Origin: Mycolicibacterium bacteremicum
GTDB taxonomy: Bacteria > Actinomycetota > Actinomycetes > Mycobacteriales > Mycobacteriaceae
Direction of reading: 5' to 3'
NCBI RefSeq assembly: GCF_002086115.1
Contig: NZ_MVHJ01000007.1
Span: forward strand, 186,001 to 250,000
DNA length: 64,000 nucleotides
Part shown: one piece after another, positions 1-9,488 of the stretch
How positions within the stretch are numbered: position 1 is the first letter of the stretch
Layout of the letters: every line of letters starts with the position of its first letter
Made by a program: the position numbers and the translations under genes
The notes under the pieces: generated by a model
What the model was told of the DNA's origin: nothing
The model's database searches: none
Seen by the model: only the letters and a program-made list of their open reading frames with translations

Positions 1-3000
1 GCTCGTTGTGGTCCGCCCGATCGGCTTCGAGCCGCTGCAGTGGGTCCGTGCGCTGGCCGCCGAGGAGCCGCTGCCCGATACCAAGCAGCTGACCACCGCC
101 GCGATCTCGGGCCCCGGCATCCTGCTGACCCAGATGGCCGCCATCCGTGCGCTCACCCGCCAGGGCCTCGACCTGATGGGCACCCCGCCGGTCGCCATGG
201 CCGGTCACTCCCAGGGCATCCTCGGTGTCGAGTCGCTCAAGGCCAAGGGCACCCGCGACGCCGAACTGCTCGCCCTGCTGCAGCTGATCGGTGCGGCCGG
301 CTCGCTGGTGTCGCGCCGCCGCGGCATGGTCGGCCGTGGGGACAAGACCCCGATGGTGTCGGTGACCAACGTCGACCCCGACCGGATCGCCGAACTGCTC
401 GAAGAATTCTCCACCGATGTGCGCACCGTGCTGCCCCCGGTGCTCTCGATCCGCAACGGCCGCCGCTCGGTGGTCATCACCGGCACCCCCGAACAGCTCG
501 GCCGCTTCGAGCTGTACTGCTCCAAGATCACCGAGAAGGAAGAGGCCGAGCGGAAGAACAAGACGCGCGGTGGCGCGGTGTTCTCCCCGGTGTTCAACCC
601 GATCCAGGTCGAGGTCGGCTTCCACACCCCGCGGCTGGCCGACGGCGTCGCCCTGGTCGACCGGTGGGCCGCCAAGTGCGGTATCGACACCGAACTCGCC
701 CACGCGATGACCGAGTCCATCTTCGTCAGCCCGATCGACTGGGTCTCCGACGTCGAGGCGCTGCACACCGCGGGCGCCCGCTGGATCATCGACCTCGGCC
801 CCGCCGACACCGTCACCCGGCTGACCGCCCCGGTCATCCGCGGGCTCGGGATCGGCATCGTGCCGGCCGCCACCCGCGCCGGCCAGCGCAGCCTGTTCAC
901 CGTCGGCGCCGTTCCCGAGGTGCCCGCGCCGTGGACCAGCTACGCCCCCTCCACGGTGACCCTGCCCGACGGTTCGGTGAAGCTGTCCACCAAGTTCACC
1001 CGCCTCACCGGTCGCTCGCCGATCCTGCTCGCCGGCATGACGCCGACGACGGTGGACGCCAAGATCGTCGCCGCGGCCGCCAACGCCGGCCACTGGGCCG
1101 AGCTGGCCGGTGGCGGTCAGGTCACCGAGAAGATCTTCGACGACCGCATCGCCGAACTGACCGAGCTGCTGGAGCCCGGCCGGGCCATCCAGTTCAACTC
1201 GCTGTTCCTGGACCCCTACCTGTGGAAGCTGCAGCTGGGCGGTAAGCGACTGGTGCAGCGCGCCCGGCAGTCCGGCGCGCCCATCGACGGTGTCGTCGTC
1301 ACCGCAGGCATCCCCGAGCTCGACGAGGCCGTCGCGCTGATCGAGGAGCTCAACGAGATCGGTATCACCCACGTGGTGTTCAAGCCGGGCACCGTCGACC
1401 AGATCAAGGCCGTCATCAAGATCGCCGCCGAGGTTCCGGGTAAGGACGTCATCGCCCACATCGAGGGCGGCCGCGCCGGCGGTCACCACTCGTGGGAGGA
1501 CCTCGATGATCTGCTGCTGAGCACCTACGCCGATCTGCGCAAGCTGTCCAACATCACCATCTGCGTCGGTGGTGGCATCGGCACGCCCGAGCGGGCCGCG
1601 GACTACCTGGCCGGCCGGTGGTCACAGACCTACGGCTTCCCGCTGATGCCGGTCGACGGCATCCTGGTCGGCACCGCCGCGATGGCCACCCTGGAGGCCA
1701 CCACCTCCCCTGCGGTCAAGCAGCTGCTGGTCGACACCAAGGGCACCGATGTGTGGGTCGGCGCCGGAAAAGCCCAGGGCGGCATGGCCTCCGGCCGTAG
1801 CCAGCTGGGTGCCGACATCCACGAGATCGACAACACCGCGTCCCGTTGCGGCCGTCTGCTCGACGAGGTCGCTGGTGACGCCGATGCCGTGGCGGACCGC
1901 CGCGACGAGATCATCGCCGCGATGGCCGACACCGCCAAGCCGTACTTCGGCGACGTGTCCGATATGACCTACCTGCAGTGGCTGGACCGCTATGTGGAAC
2001 TGGCGATCGGCGACGGCGACTCGACCGCCGACACCAAGTCCGCGGACTCGCCGTGGCTCGACGTCACCTGGCGGGACCGGTTCGAGGAGATGCTCAAGCG
2101 CGCCGAGGCCCGCCTGCATCCCAAGGATTCCGGACCGATCGACACGCTGTTCGCGGGCACCCCCGAAGGTGCTGCGCTGCTGGAGCATCCGGCCGCCGCA
2201 GTCGACACCCTGCTCAACCGCTACCCGGACGCCGAGACCATCAAGCTGCACCCGGCCGACGTCCCGTTCTTCATCACGTTGTGCAAGACGCCGGGCAAGC
2301 CGGTCAACTTCGTGCCGGTCATCGACAAGGATGTCCGCCGCTGGTGGCGCAGCGACTCGCTGTGGCAGGCCCACGACGCCCGCTACACCGCCGATCAGGT
2401 GTGCATCATCCCGGGTACGGCCGCCGTCGCGGGTATCACCCGCATCGACGAGCCGGTCGGCGAGTTGCTCGACCGCTTCGAGCAGGCCGCCATCGACGAG
2501 GTCGTGGCCAGCGGTGCCGATCCGGTGCCGGTCGTCTCGCGCCGCCAGGCCAACCCGGGCGCCACCGGACCCATTGCCGTCGTGCTGGATTCGCCCGATG
2601 TGCTGTGGGCCGGCCGCACCGCCATCAACCCGGTGCACCGCATCGGCGCGCCGAGCGAATGGCAGGTCAACGAGAACCGGGCCGCCACACACCCGTCCAC
2701 CGGGTCGCGCCTGGAGCTCACCGACGAGGGTGTGACGTTGAGCGTCCCGCTCAGTGACATCTGGATCGACATCAAGCTGACGCTGCCGGCCGCCACCGTC
2801 AACGGCGGTATGCCGGTCGTCACCACCGAGGATGCCGCCGCCGCCATGCGCGCCGTGCTGGCCATCGCCGCCGGTGTCGACGGGGTGGACGCGCTGCCCG
2901 CGGTGTCGGACAACACGGCCACCGTCACCGTCGGCTGGGATCCCGAGGAGGTCGCCGACCACACCGGCGTCACCGCCACCTTCGGCGCCCCGCTCGCCCC

Positions 3001-6000
3001 GGGCCTGACCCTGGTGCCCGATGCCCTGGTCGGCAAGTGCTGGCCCGCGGTGTTCGCCACCATCGGCGCCGCGGTCACCGACGCCGGATTCCCGGTCATC
3101 GAGGGTCTGCTGAGCCTGGTCCACCTGGACCACGCCGCGCACCTGCTCGCGCCGATGCCCAAGGATGTCGCCGAATTGACGGTCACCGCAACGGCTTCGG
3201 CCGCGGTCGACACCGAGGTCGGTCGCGTCGTCCCGGTCAACGTCGTGATCAGTGACGCCGCGGGCACCGAATTGGCCCGTCTGGTCGAGCGTTTCGCCAT
3301 CCGCGGCCGCACCGGTGCCGTCGAGCTGGAGGATCCGATCCGCGCCGGCGGTGCGATGACCGACAACGCCACCGACACCCCGCGCCGTCGCCGTCGCGAC
3401 GTCACGCTGACCGCGCCCACCGACATGAGCGCGTTCGCCGTGGTGTCCGGTGACCACAACCCGATCCACACCGACCGGGCCGCCGCGCTGCTGGCCGGTC
3501 TGAAGGGCCCGATCGTGCACGGCATGTGGCTTTCGGCCGCCGCCCAGCACGTGGTGACCGCCACCGACGGCCGGGCCACCCCGCCCGCCCGGCTGGTGGG
3601 CTGGACCTCGCGCTTCCTGGGCATGGTGCTGCCCGGCGACGAGATCGAGTTCCGCGTCGACCGCGTCGGCATCGACCGCGGTGCGGAGATCATCGAGGTG
3701 ACCGCCAAGGTCGAGGGCAACCTGGTGATGGCCGCCTCCGCGCAGCTGGCCGCCCCGAAGACGGTGTACGCCTTCCCCGGTCAGGGCATCCAGCACAAGG
3801 GCATGGGCATGGAGGTCCGCGCCCGGTCCAAGGCCGCCCGCAAGGTGTGGGACACCGCCGACAAGTTCACCCGCGACACGCTGGGCTTCTCGGTGCTGCA
3901 CGTGGTCAAGGACAACCCGACCAGCCTGATCGCCTCCGGTGTGCACTACCACCACCCCGAGGGCGTGCTGTACCTGACGCAGTTCACCCAGGTCGCCATG
4001 GCCACCGTCGCCGCGGCGCAGGTCGCCGAGATGCGCGAGCAGGGTGCCTTCGTCGAGGGCGCGATCGCCTGCGGTCACTCGGTCGGCGAGTACACGGCGC
4101 TGGCCTGTGTATCCGGTGTCTACGAGCTGCCAGCACTGCTGGAGGTGGTGTTCCACCGCGGCTCCAAGATGCACGACATCGTCCCGCGTGACGAGAAGGG
4201 CCGGTCCAACTACCGGCTGGCCGCCATCCGGCCGTCGCAGATCGATCTGCCCGACGACGACGTCACCGCGTTCGTCGCCGAGATCGCCGAGCGCACGGGT
4301 GAATTCCTGCAGATCGTGAACTTCAACCTGCGCGGTTCGCAGTACGCGATCGCCGGTACCGTGCGCGGTCTGGAGGCGCTGGAGGAGGAGATCGAGCGGC
4401 GCCGCGAGATCAGCGGCGGCAAGCGGTCGTTCATCCTGGTGCCCGGTATCGACGTGCCCTTCCACTCCGAGGTGCTCCGGGTCGGCGTCGCCGACTTTCG
4501 CCGTAGCCTGGAGCGGGTCATGCCCGTCGATGCGGATCCCGAACTGCTGATCGGCAAGTACATCCCGAACCTGGTGCCGCGCCCGTTCACCCTGGACCGC
4601 GACTTCATCCAGGAGATCCGGGATCTGGTGCCCGCCGAGCCGCTGGACGAGGTCCTCGCCGACTACGACACCTGGCGTAACGAGCGTCCCCGCGAGCTGA
4701 TGCGCAAGATCGTCATCGAGCTGCTGGCCTGGCAGTTCGCCAGCCCGGTGCGCTGGATCGAGACCCAGGACCTGCTCTTCATCGAGGAGGCCGCGGGCGG
4801 CCTCGGCATCGAGCGGTTCGTCGAGATCGGTGTCAAGACCGCGCCGACGGTGGCGGGCCTGGCGACCAACACGCTGAAGCTGCCGGAGTACTCGCACAAC
4901 ACCACCGAGGTGCTCAACGCCGAACGGGATGCCGCGGTGCTGTTCGCCACCGACACCGATCCGGAGCCCGAGGTCGAGGAGATCCCGGCGGTTGCCGCGG
5001 CTCCCGAGGCCGCACCGGCGGCGGCTCCCGCCGCGGCGCCGGCCCCGGCGGCCGCGCCGTCGGGCGGGCCCCGTCCGGACGACATCACCTTCGACGCGGC
5101 CGATGCCACGCTGGTGCTGATCGCGCTGGCGGCCAAGATGCGCATCGACCAGATCGAGCCGCTGGACTCCATCGAGTCGATCACCGACGGCGCGTCCTCG
5201 CGACGCAACCAGATGCTGGTCGACCTGGGCTCCGAGCTGAACCTCGGTGCCATCGACGGTGCCGCCGAGGCCGATCTGTCCGGTCTGAAGGCACAGGTCA
5301 CCAAGCTGGCCCGCACCTACAAGCCGTTCGGTCCGGTGCTCTCGGACTCGATCAACGACCAGCTGCGCACGGTGTTCGGTCCGTCCGGCAAGCGTCCGGC
5401 CTACATCGCCGAACGTGTGTCCAAGACCTGGGAACTGGGACCGGGCTGGGCCAAGCACGTGACCGCCGAGGTCGCGCTGGGCACCCGTGAGGGCTCCAGC
5501 GTCCGTGGCGGCAACATGGGCGGTCTGCACGAGGGCGCCCTGGCCGACGCGGCCTCGGTCGACAAGGTCATCGATGCCGCGGTAGCCGCGGTCGGCGCCC
5601 GCAAGGGTGTCGCGGTCAGCCTGCCGTCCTCCGGTGCCGCCGGTGGTGGCGTGGTGGACTCGGCGGCCCTCGGCGAATTCGCCGAGCAGGTCACCGGGCC
5701 CAACGGTGTGCTGGCCAACGCGGCCCGCACCATCCTGGGCCAGCTGGGCCTGGACAACCCGGTCAGCGCCCCCGAGACCGTCAGCGACGCCGATCTGATC
5801 GATCTGGTGACCGCCGAGCTCGGGTCGGACTGGCCGCGGCTGGTCTCGCCGGTGTTCGACGCCCGCAAGGCCGTCGTCTTCGACGACCGGTGGGCAAGTG
5901 CCCGTGAGGATCTGGCCCGGTTGTGGCTGCTCGACGAGAGCGAGATCGACGCGGACTGGCAGAAGTGGTCGGAGCGGTTCGAAGGCGCGGGCAACGTCGT

Positions 6001-8983
6001 CGGCACCCAGGCGAGCTGGTGGCAGGGCAAGGCCCTGGCGGCCGGCCGCAACGTGCACGCGGCGCTGTACGGTCGCGCGGCCGCGGGTGCGGAGAACCCG
6101 GACAAGGGTGGCTACGCCAACGAGGTGGCCGTCGTGACCGGTGCCTCCAAGGGGTCCATCGCCGCGTCGGTGGTGTCCCAGCTGCTGGCCGGCGGTGCCA
6201 CCGTCATCGCCACCACCTCGCGGCTGGACGACGACCGATTGGCCTTCTACCGCAACCTGTACCGCGACAGCGCCCGCTTCAACGCGACATTGTGGGTGGT
6301 GCCGGCCAACATGGCGTCCTACTCCGATATCGATGCGCTGGTCGAGTGGGTGGGCAGCGAACAGACCGAGAACCTGGGTCCCAAGGCCATCCACCTCAAG
6401 GACGCGCAGAACCCGACGCTGCTGTTCCCGTTCGCCGCACCGCGTGTCGGCGGGGACCTGTCGGAGGCGGGCGCGCGCTCCGAGATGGAGATGAAGGTGC
6501 TGCTGTGGGCCGTGCAGCGGCTCATCGCCGGCCTGTCGCACCTGGGTGCCGAGCGCGATATCGCCTCGCGCCTGCACGTGGTGCTGCCGGGCTCGCCCAA
6601 CCGCGGCATGTTCGGCGGTGACGGCGCCTACGGTGAGGCCAAGGCCGCCCTTGATGCGGTGGTCACCCGGTGGAAGGCCGAATCCTCGTGGAGCCAGCGC
6701 GTTTCGCTGGCGCACGCGCTGATCGGCTGGACCAAGGGCACCGGCCTGATGGGTCACAACGACGCCATCGTCGGCGCGGTCGAAGAGGCCGGCCTGACCA
6801 CCTACACGACCGACGAGATGGCCTCGATGTTGTTGTCGCTGTGCGATATCAACTCCAAGGTCGCCGCCGCCCGTGAGCCGATCCAGGTCGACATGACCGG
6901 TGGGCTCGGCGAGATCGAGATCGACATGGCCGAGCTGGCGGCCAAGGCCCGCGAGGACATGTCGGCCGCCGCCACCGAGGAGGACGCCGACGACCAGGCG
7001 GGCACCATCAAGGCGCTGCCCTCGCCGCCGCGCGGCTATCAGGCGGCCCCGGCTCCGGCCTGGGACGACCTGGACATCGATCCGGCCGACATGGTGGTCA
7101 TCGTCGGTGGTGCCGAGTTGGGCCCGTACGGCTCGTCGCGTACCCGCTTCGAGATGGAGGTCGCCGGCGAGCTGTCCGCGGCCGGCGTCCTGGAGCTGGC
7201 GTGGACCACCGGCATGGTCAAGTGGGAGGACGATCCCAAGCCGGGCTGGTACGACACCGAGACCGGTGACCTGGTCGACGAGTCCGAACTGGTCGAGCGC
7301 TACCACGACGCCGTGGTCGCCAAGGTCGGCATCCGCGAGTGGGTCGACGATGGTGCGATCGATCCGGATCACGCTGCGCCGCTGCTGGTTTCGGTGTTCC
7401 TCGACAAGGACTTCACCTTCGTGGTGTCCTCCGAGCACGACGCCCGCGAGTTCGCGAAGTACGACCCGGAGCACACCGTCATCGCCCCGGTTCCCGACAG
7501 CGCGGACTGGCAGGTCACCCGCAAGGCCGGTACCGAGATCCGGGTGCCGCGCAAGGTGAAGCTGTCGCGCACCGTCGGCGCGCAGATCCCGACCGGGTTC
7601 GATCCGCAGGTCTACGGCGTCTCGCCGGACATGGCGACCTCGATCGACCGGGTGGCGCTGTGGAACCTGGTGACGACCGTGGACGCGTTCCTGTCGGCCG
7701 GCTTCAGCCCGGCCGAGCTGATGCGCTGGGTGCACCCCAGCCTGGTGGCCAGCACGCAGGGCACCGGCATGGGCGGCATGACCTCGATGCAGACGATGTA
7801 CCACGGCAACCTGCTGGGTCGCAGCAAGCCGAACGACATCCTGCAGGAGGTGCTGCCCAACGTCTTCGCCGGGCACGTCGTGCAGTCCTACATCGGCAGC
7901 TACGGCTCGATGATCCACCCGGTCGCGGCATGTGCCACGGCGGCGGTGTCGGTCGAGGAGGCCGTCGACAAGATCCAGCTGGGCAAGGCCGATTTCGTGG
8001 TCGCCGGCGGTTACGACGACCTGACGCTGGAGGCCATCACCGGCTTCGGCGACATGTCGGCCACCGCCGAGACCGAGGTCATGCGGGCCAAGGGCATCAG
8101 CGATTCGAAGTTCTCCCGCGCCAACGATCGGCGCCGGCTCGGGTTCGTCGAATCGCAGGGCGGCGGAACGATCCTGCTGACCCGCGGTGACCTCGCGGTG
8201 CAGATGGGTCTGCCGGTGCTCGCGGTGGTGGGCTACGCGTCCTCCTTCGGCGACGGTGTGCACACCTCGATCCCGGCTCCGGGCCTGGGTGCCCTGGGCG
8301 CGGGCCGCGGTGGCGCGCAGTCGCGGCTGGCGCGCTCGCTGGCCAAGCTCGGCGTGACCGCCGACGACATCGCCGTGGTGTCCAAGCACGACACCTCGAC
8401 GCTGGCCAACGACCCCAACGAGACCGAGTTGCACGAGCGCCTCGCCGCCTCGATGGGCCGTTCCAAGGGCGCACCGCTGTTCATCGTCAGCCAGAAGAGC
8501 CTCACCGGGCACGCCAAGGGTGGCGCGGCGGCCTTCCAGATGATGGGTCTGTGCCAGATCCTGCGCGACGGCGTCATCCCGCCGAACCGCAGCCTGGACT
8601 GCGTCGACGACGAGCTGTCGCATGCACAGCACTTCGTCTGGGTCCGGGAGGCGCTGCACCTGGGCGAGAAGTTCCCGATCAAGGCCGGTCTGGTGACCAG
8701 CCTGGGCTTCGGGCACGTGTCCGGTCTGGTGGCGCTGGTGCATCCGCAGGCGCTGCTGGCCGCCCTGCCCGCCGATCAGCGCGCCGACTACCAGGCCCGG
8801 GCCAACGCCCGCGTGCTGGACGGTCAGCGCCGGTTGGCCTCGGCCATCGCCGGTGGACCCGCGCTGTACGAGAAGCCGGCCGACCGCCGGTTCGGCAACG
8901 ACACCCCGGAGAAGCCTCAGGAAGCGGCCATGCTGCTCGATCCCGAGGCGCGCCTGGGTGCTGACAACCACTACTCGAAGTGA
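1..8983 (+). CDS. fas: Type I fatty acid synthase, 5'-truncated by window edge
   Basis: Multifunctional cytosolic FAS-I that makes the C16-C26 acyl-CoAs feeding mycolic acid synthesis. The open frame runs from base 2 to a TGA at 8981-8983 (about 2,993 residues). The mycobacterial protein is near 3,070-3,100 residues, so roughly 80-100 N-terminal residues are missing. Domains in order: acetyltransferase (GHSQG near 202), FMN enoyl reductase (GMTPTTVDAK near 1034), MaoC-type dehydratase (GDHNPIHTD near 3449), malonyl/palmitoyl transferase (GHSVGEY near 4073), an Ala/Pro linker (about 4980-5070), ACP with candidate phosphopantetheine Ser in DGASSRRN (near 5188), ketoreductase (VVTGASKG near 6131), and ketosynthase with active-site Cys in AACATAA (near 7927) and His in SKHDTST and GHAKGG (8380-8525). 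All catalytic motifs I looked for are present. acpS, which activates the ACP domain, follows immediately. Confidence 0.97.
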   Translation, partial: LVVVRPIGFEPLQWVRALAAEEPLPDTKQLTTAAISGPGILLTQMAAIRALTRQGLDLMGTPPVAMAGHSQGILGVESLKAKGTRDAELLALLQLIGAAGSLVSRRRGMVGRGDKTPMVSVTNVDPDRIAELLEEFSTDVRTVLPPVLSIRNGRRSVVITGTPEQLGRFELYCSKITEKEEAERKNKTRGGAVFSPVFNPIQVEVGFHTPRLADGVALVDRWAAKCGIDTELAHAMTESIFVSPIDWVSDVEALHTAGARWIIDLGPADTVTRLTAPVIRGLGIGIVPAATRAGQRSLFTVGAVPEVPAPWTSYAPSTVTLPDGSVKLSTKFTRLTGRSPILLAGMTPTTVDAKIVAAAANAGHWAELAGGGQVTEKIFDDRIAELTELLEPGRAIQFNSLFLDPYLWKLQLGGKRLVQRARQSGAPIDGVVVTAGIPELDEAVALIEELNEIGITHVVFKPGTVDQIKAVIKIAAEVPGKDVIAHIEGGRAGGHHSWEDLDDLLLSTYADLRKLSNITICVGGGIGTPERAADYLAGRWSQTYGFPLMPVDGILVGTAAMATLEATTSPAVKQLLVDTKGTDVWVGAGKAQGGMASGRSQLGADIHEIDNTASRCGRLLDEVAGDADAVADRRDEIIAAMADTAKPYFGDVSDMTYLQWLDRYVELAIGDGDSTADTKSADSPWLDVTWRDRFEEMLKRAEARLHPKDSGPIDTLFAGTPEGAALLEHPAAAVDTLLNRYPDAETIKLHPADVPFFITLCKTPGKPVNFVPVIDKDVRRWWRSDSLWQAHDARYTADQVCIIPGTAAVAGITRIDEPVGELLDRFEQAAIDEVVASGADPVPVVSRRQANPGATGPIAVVLDSPDVLWAGRTAINPVHRIGAPSEWQVNENRAATHPSTGSRLELTDEGVTLSVPLSDIWIDIKLTLPAATVNGGMPVVTTEDAAAAMRAVLAIAAGVDGVDALPAVSDNTATVTVGWDPEEVADHTGVTATFGAPLAPGLTLVPDALVGKCWPAVFATIGAAVTDAGFPVIEGLLSLVHLDHAAHLLAPMPKDVAELTVTATASAAVDTEVGRVVPVNVVISDAAGTELARLVERFAIRGRTGAVELEDPIRAGGAMTDNATDTPRRRRRDVTLTAPTDMSAFAVVSGDHNPIHTDRAAALLAGLKGPIVHGMWLSAAAQHVVTATDGRATPPARLVGWTSRFLGMVLPGDEIEFRVDRVGIDRGAEIIEVTAKVEGNLVMAASAQLAAPKTVYAFPGQGIQHKGMGMEVRARSKAARKVWDTADKFTRDTLGFSVLHVVKDNPTSLIASGVHYHHPEGVLYLTQFTQVAMATVAAAQVAEMREQGAFVEGAIACGHSVGEYTALACVSGVYELPALLEVVFHRGSKMHDIVPRDEKGRSNYRLAAIRPSQIDLPDDDVTAFVAEIAERTGEFLQIVNFNLRGSQYAIAGTVRGLEALEEEIERRREISGGKRSFILVPGIDVPFHSEVLRVGVADFRRSLERVMPVDADPELLIGKYIPNLVPRPFTLDRDFIQEIRDLVPAEPLDEVLADYDTWRNERPRELMRKIVIELLAWQFASPVRWIETQDLLFIEEAAGGLGIERFVEIGVKTAPTVAGLATNTLKLPEYSHNTTEVLNAERDAAVLFATDTDPEPEVEEIPAVAAAPEAAPAAAPAAAPAPAAAPSGGPRPDDITFDAADATLVLIALAAKMRIDQIEPLDSIESITDGASSRRNQMLVDLGSELNLGAIDGAAEADLSGLKAQVTKLARTYKPFGPVLSDSINDQLRTVFGPSGKRPAYIAERVSKTWELGPGWAKHVTAEVALGTREGSSVRGGNMGGLHEGALADAASVDKVIDAAVAAVGARKGVAVSLPSSGAAGGGVVDSAALGEFAEQVTGPNGVLANAARTILGQLGLDNPVSAPETVSDADLIDLVTAELGSDWPRLVSPVFDARKAVVFDDRWASAREDLARLWLLDESEIDADWQKWSERFEGAGNVVGTQASWWQGKALAAGRNVHAALYGRAAAGAENPDKGGYANEVAVVTGASKGSIAASVVSQLLAGGATVIATTSRLDDDRLAFYRNLYRDSARFNATLWVVPANMASYSDIDALVEWVGSEQTENLGPKAIHLKDAQNPTLLFPFAAPRVGGDLSEAGARSEMEMKVLLWAVQRLIAGLSHLGAERDIASRLHVVLPGSPNRGMFGGDGAYGEAKAALDAVVTRWKAESSWSQRVSLAHALIGWTKGTGLMGHNDAIVGAVEEAGLTTYTTDEMASMLLSLCDINSKVAAAREPIQVDMTGGLGEIEIDMAELAAKAREDMSAAATEEDADDQAGTIKALPSPPRGYQAAPAPAWDDLDIDPADMVVIVGGAELGPYGSSRTRFEMEVAGELSAAGVLELAWTTGMVKWEDDPKPGWYDTETGDLVDESELVERYHDAVVAKVGIREWVDDGAIDPDHAAPLLVSVFLDKDFTFVVSSEHDAREFAKYDPEHTVIAPVPDSADWQVTRKAGTEIRVPRKVKLSRTVGAQIPTGFDPQVYGVSPDMATSIDRVALWNLVTTVDAFLSAGFSPAELMRWVHPSLVASTQGTGMGGMTSMQTMYHGNLLGRSKPNDILQEVLPNVFAGHVVQSYIGSYGSMIHPVAACATAAVSVEEAVDKIQLGKADFVVAGGYDDLTLEAITGFGDMSATAETEVMRAKGISDSKFSRANDRRRLGFVESQGGGTILLTRGDLAVQMGLPVLAVVGYASSFGDGVHTSIPAPGLGALGAGRGGAQSRLARSLAKLGVTADDIAVVSKHDTSTLANDPNETELHERLAASMGRSKGAPLFIVSQKSLTGHAKGGAAAFQMMGLCQILRDGVIPPNRSLDCVDDELSHAQHFVWVREALHLGEKFPIKAGLVTSLGFGHVSGLVALVHPQALLAALPADQRADYQARANARVLDGQRRLASAIAGGPALYEKPADRRFGNDTPEKPQEAAMLLDPEARLGADNHYSK

Positions 8984-9012
8984 GTGAGGGGACGTCGGAT
9001 ACCGTTTCGGGA

Positions 9013-9402
9013 ATGGGCATCGTGGGAGTAGGGATCGATCTCGTGTCGATTCCGGATTTCGCCGAGCAGGTCGACCAGCCGGGAACGGTGTTCGCCGAGA
9101 CCTTCACGCCGGGGGAGAGGCGCGACGCCGCGGACAAGAGTTCGTCGGCGGCGCGCCACCTCGCGGCGCGGTGGGCGGCCAAGGAGGCCGTGATCAAGGC
9201 GTGGTCGGGGTCGCGGTTCTCCAAGCGGCCGATGCTGCCCGAGGGTATCCACCGCGACATCGAGGTGGTCACCGACATGTGGGGCCGGCCGAAGGTACGC
9301 CTGACGGGCGCCATCGCCGAGCACCTCAAAGATGTGACGATCCACCTGTCGCTGACCCACGAGGCGGACACCGCCGCGGCAGTGGCCATCCTGGAGGCCT
9401 AG
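9013..9402 (+). CDS. acpS: Holo-[acyl-carrier-protein] synthase AcpS
   Basis: Transfers 4'-phosphopantetheine from CoA to the conserved Ser of acyl carrier proteins, including the ACP domain of the FAS-I encoded just upstream. The 129-residue product shows the AcpS signatures GVGIDLV at its N-terminus (metal-binding Asp) and RWAAKEAVIKAW in the middle (metal-binding Glu). I chose ATG 9013 because the known mycobacterial protein starts MGIVGVGIDLV. An in-frame GTG at 8980 overlaps the fas stop and would add 11 residues. The 29-nt spacing from fas, or the overlap if the GTG is used, implies co-transcription with fas, as in other mycobacteria. Confidence 0.95.
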   Translation: MGIVGVGIDLVSIPDFAEQVDQPGTVFAETFTPGERRDAADKSSSAARHLAARWAAKEAVIKAWSGSRFSKRPMLPEGIHRDIEVVTDMWGRPKVRLTGAIAEHLKDVTIHLSLTHEADTAAAVAILEA

Positions 9403-9408
9403 TCCCCG

Positions 9409-9469
9409 GCGAGCGTGCGTGTCTGCACCCAGACACGCCGCTCGCGGACGGGAGTTCGCGCACGCTCGC
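9409..9469 (+). repeat. Gene-end hairpin repeat, copy 1
   Basis: An imperfect palindrome with perfect 11-bp outer arms (GCGAGCGTGCG at 9409-9419 and its complement at 9459-9469). It encloses a smaller hairpin (TGTCTG...CAGACA, around 9420-9434). It lies 6 nt after acpS and 20 nt before the M20 peptidase. The whole about 60-bp element recurs, diverged and inverted, at 63796-63854. There is no T-run, so if it terminates transcription it is not a classical intrinsic terminator. Confidence 0.7.
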
Positions 9470-9488
9470 GGGTCATTAGCCTTGAGCC

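Noticed and set aside
1622..8971. Very long open frame antisense to fas
   Set aside because: It mirrors the GC-rich codon bias of fas, has no start or ribosome site of note, and its translation is low-complexity Arg/Gly/His-rich without any domain.
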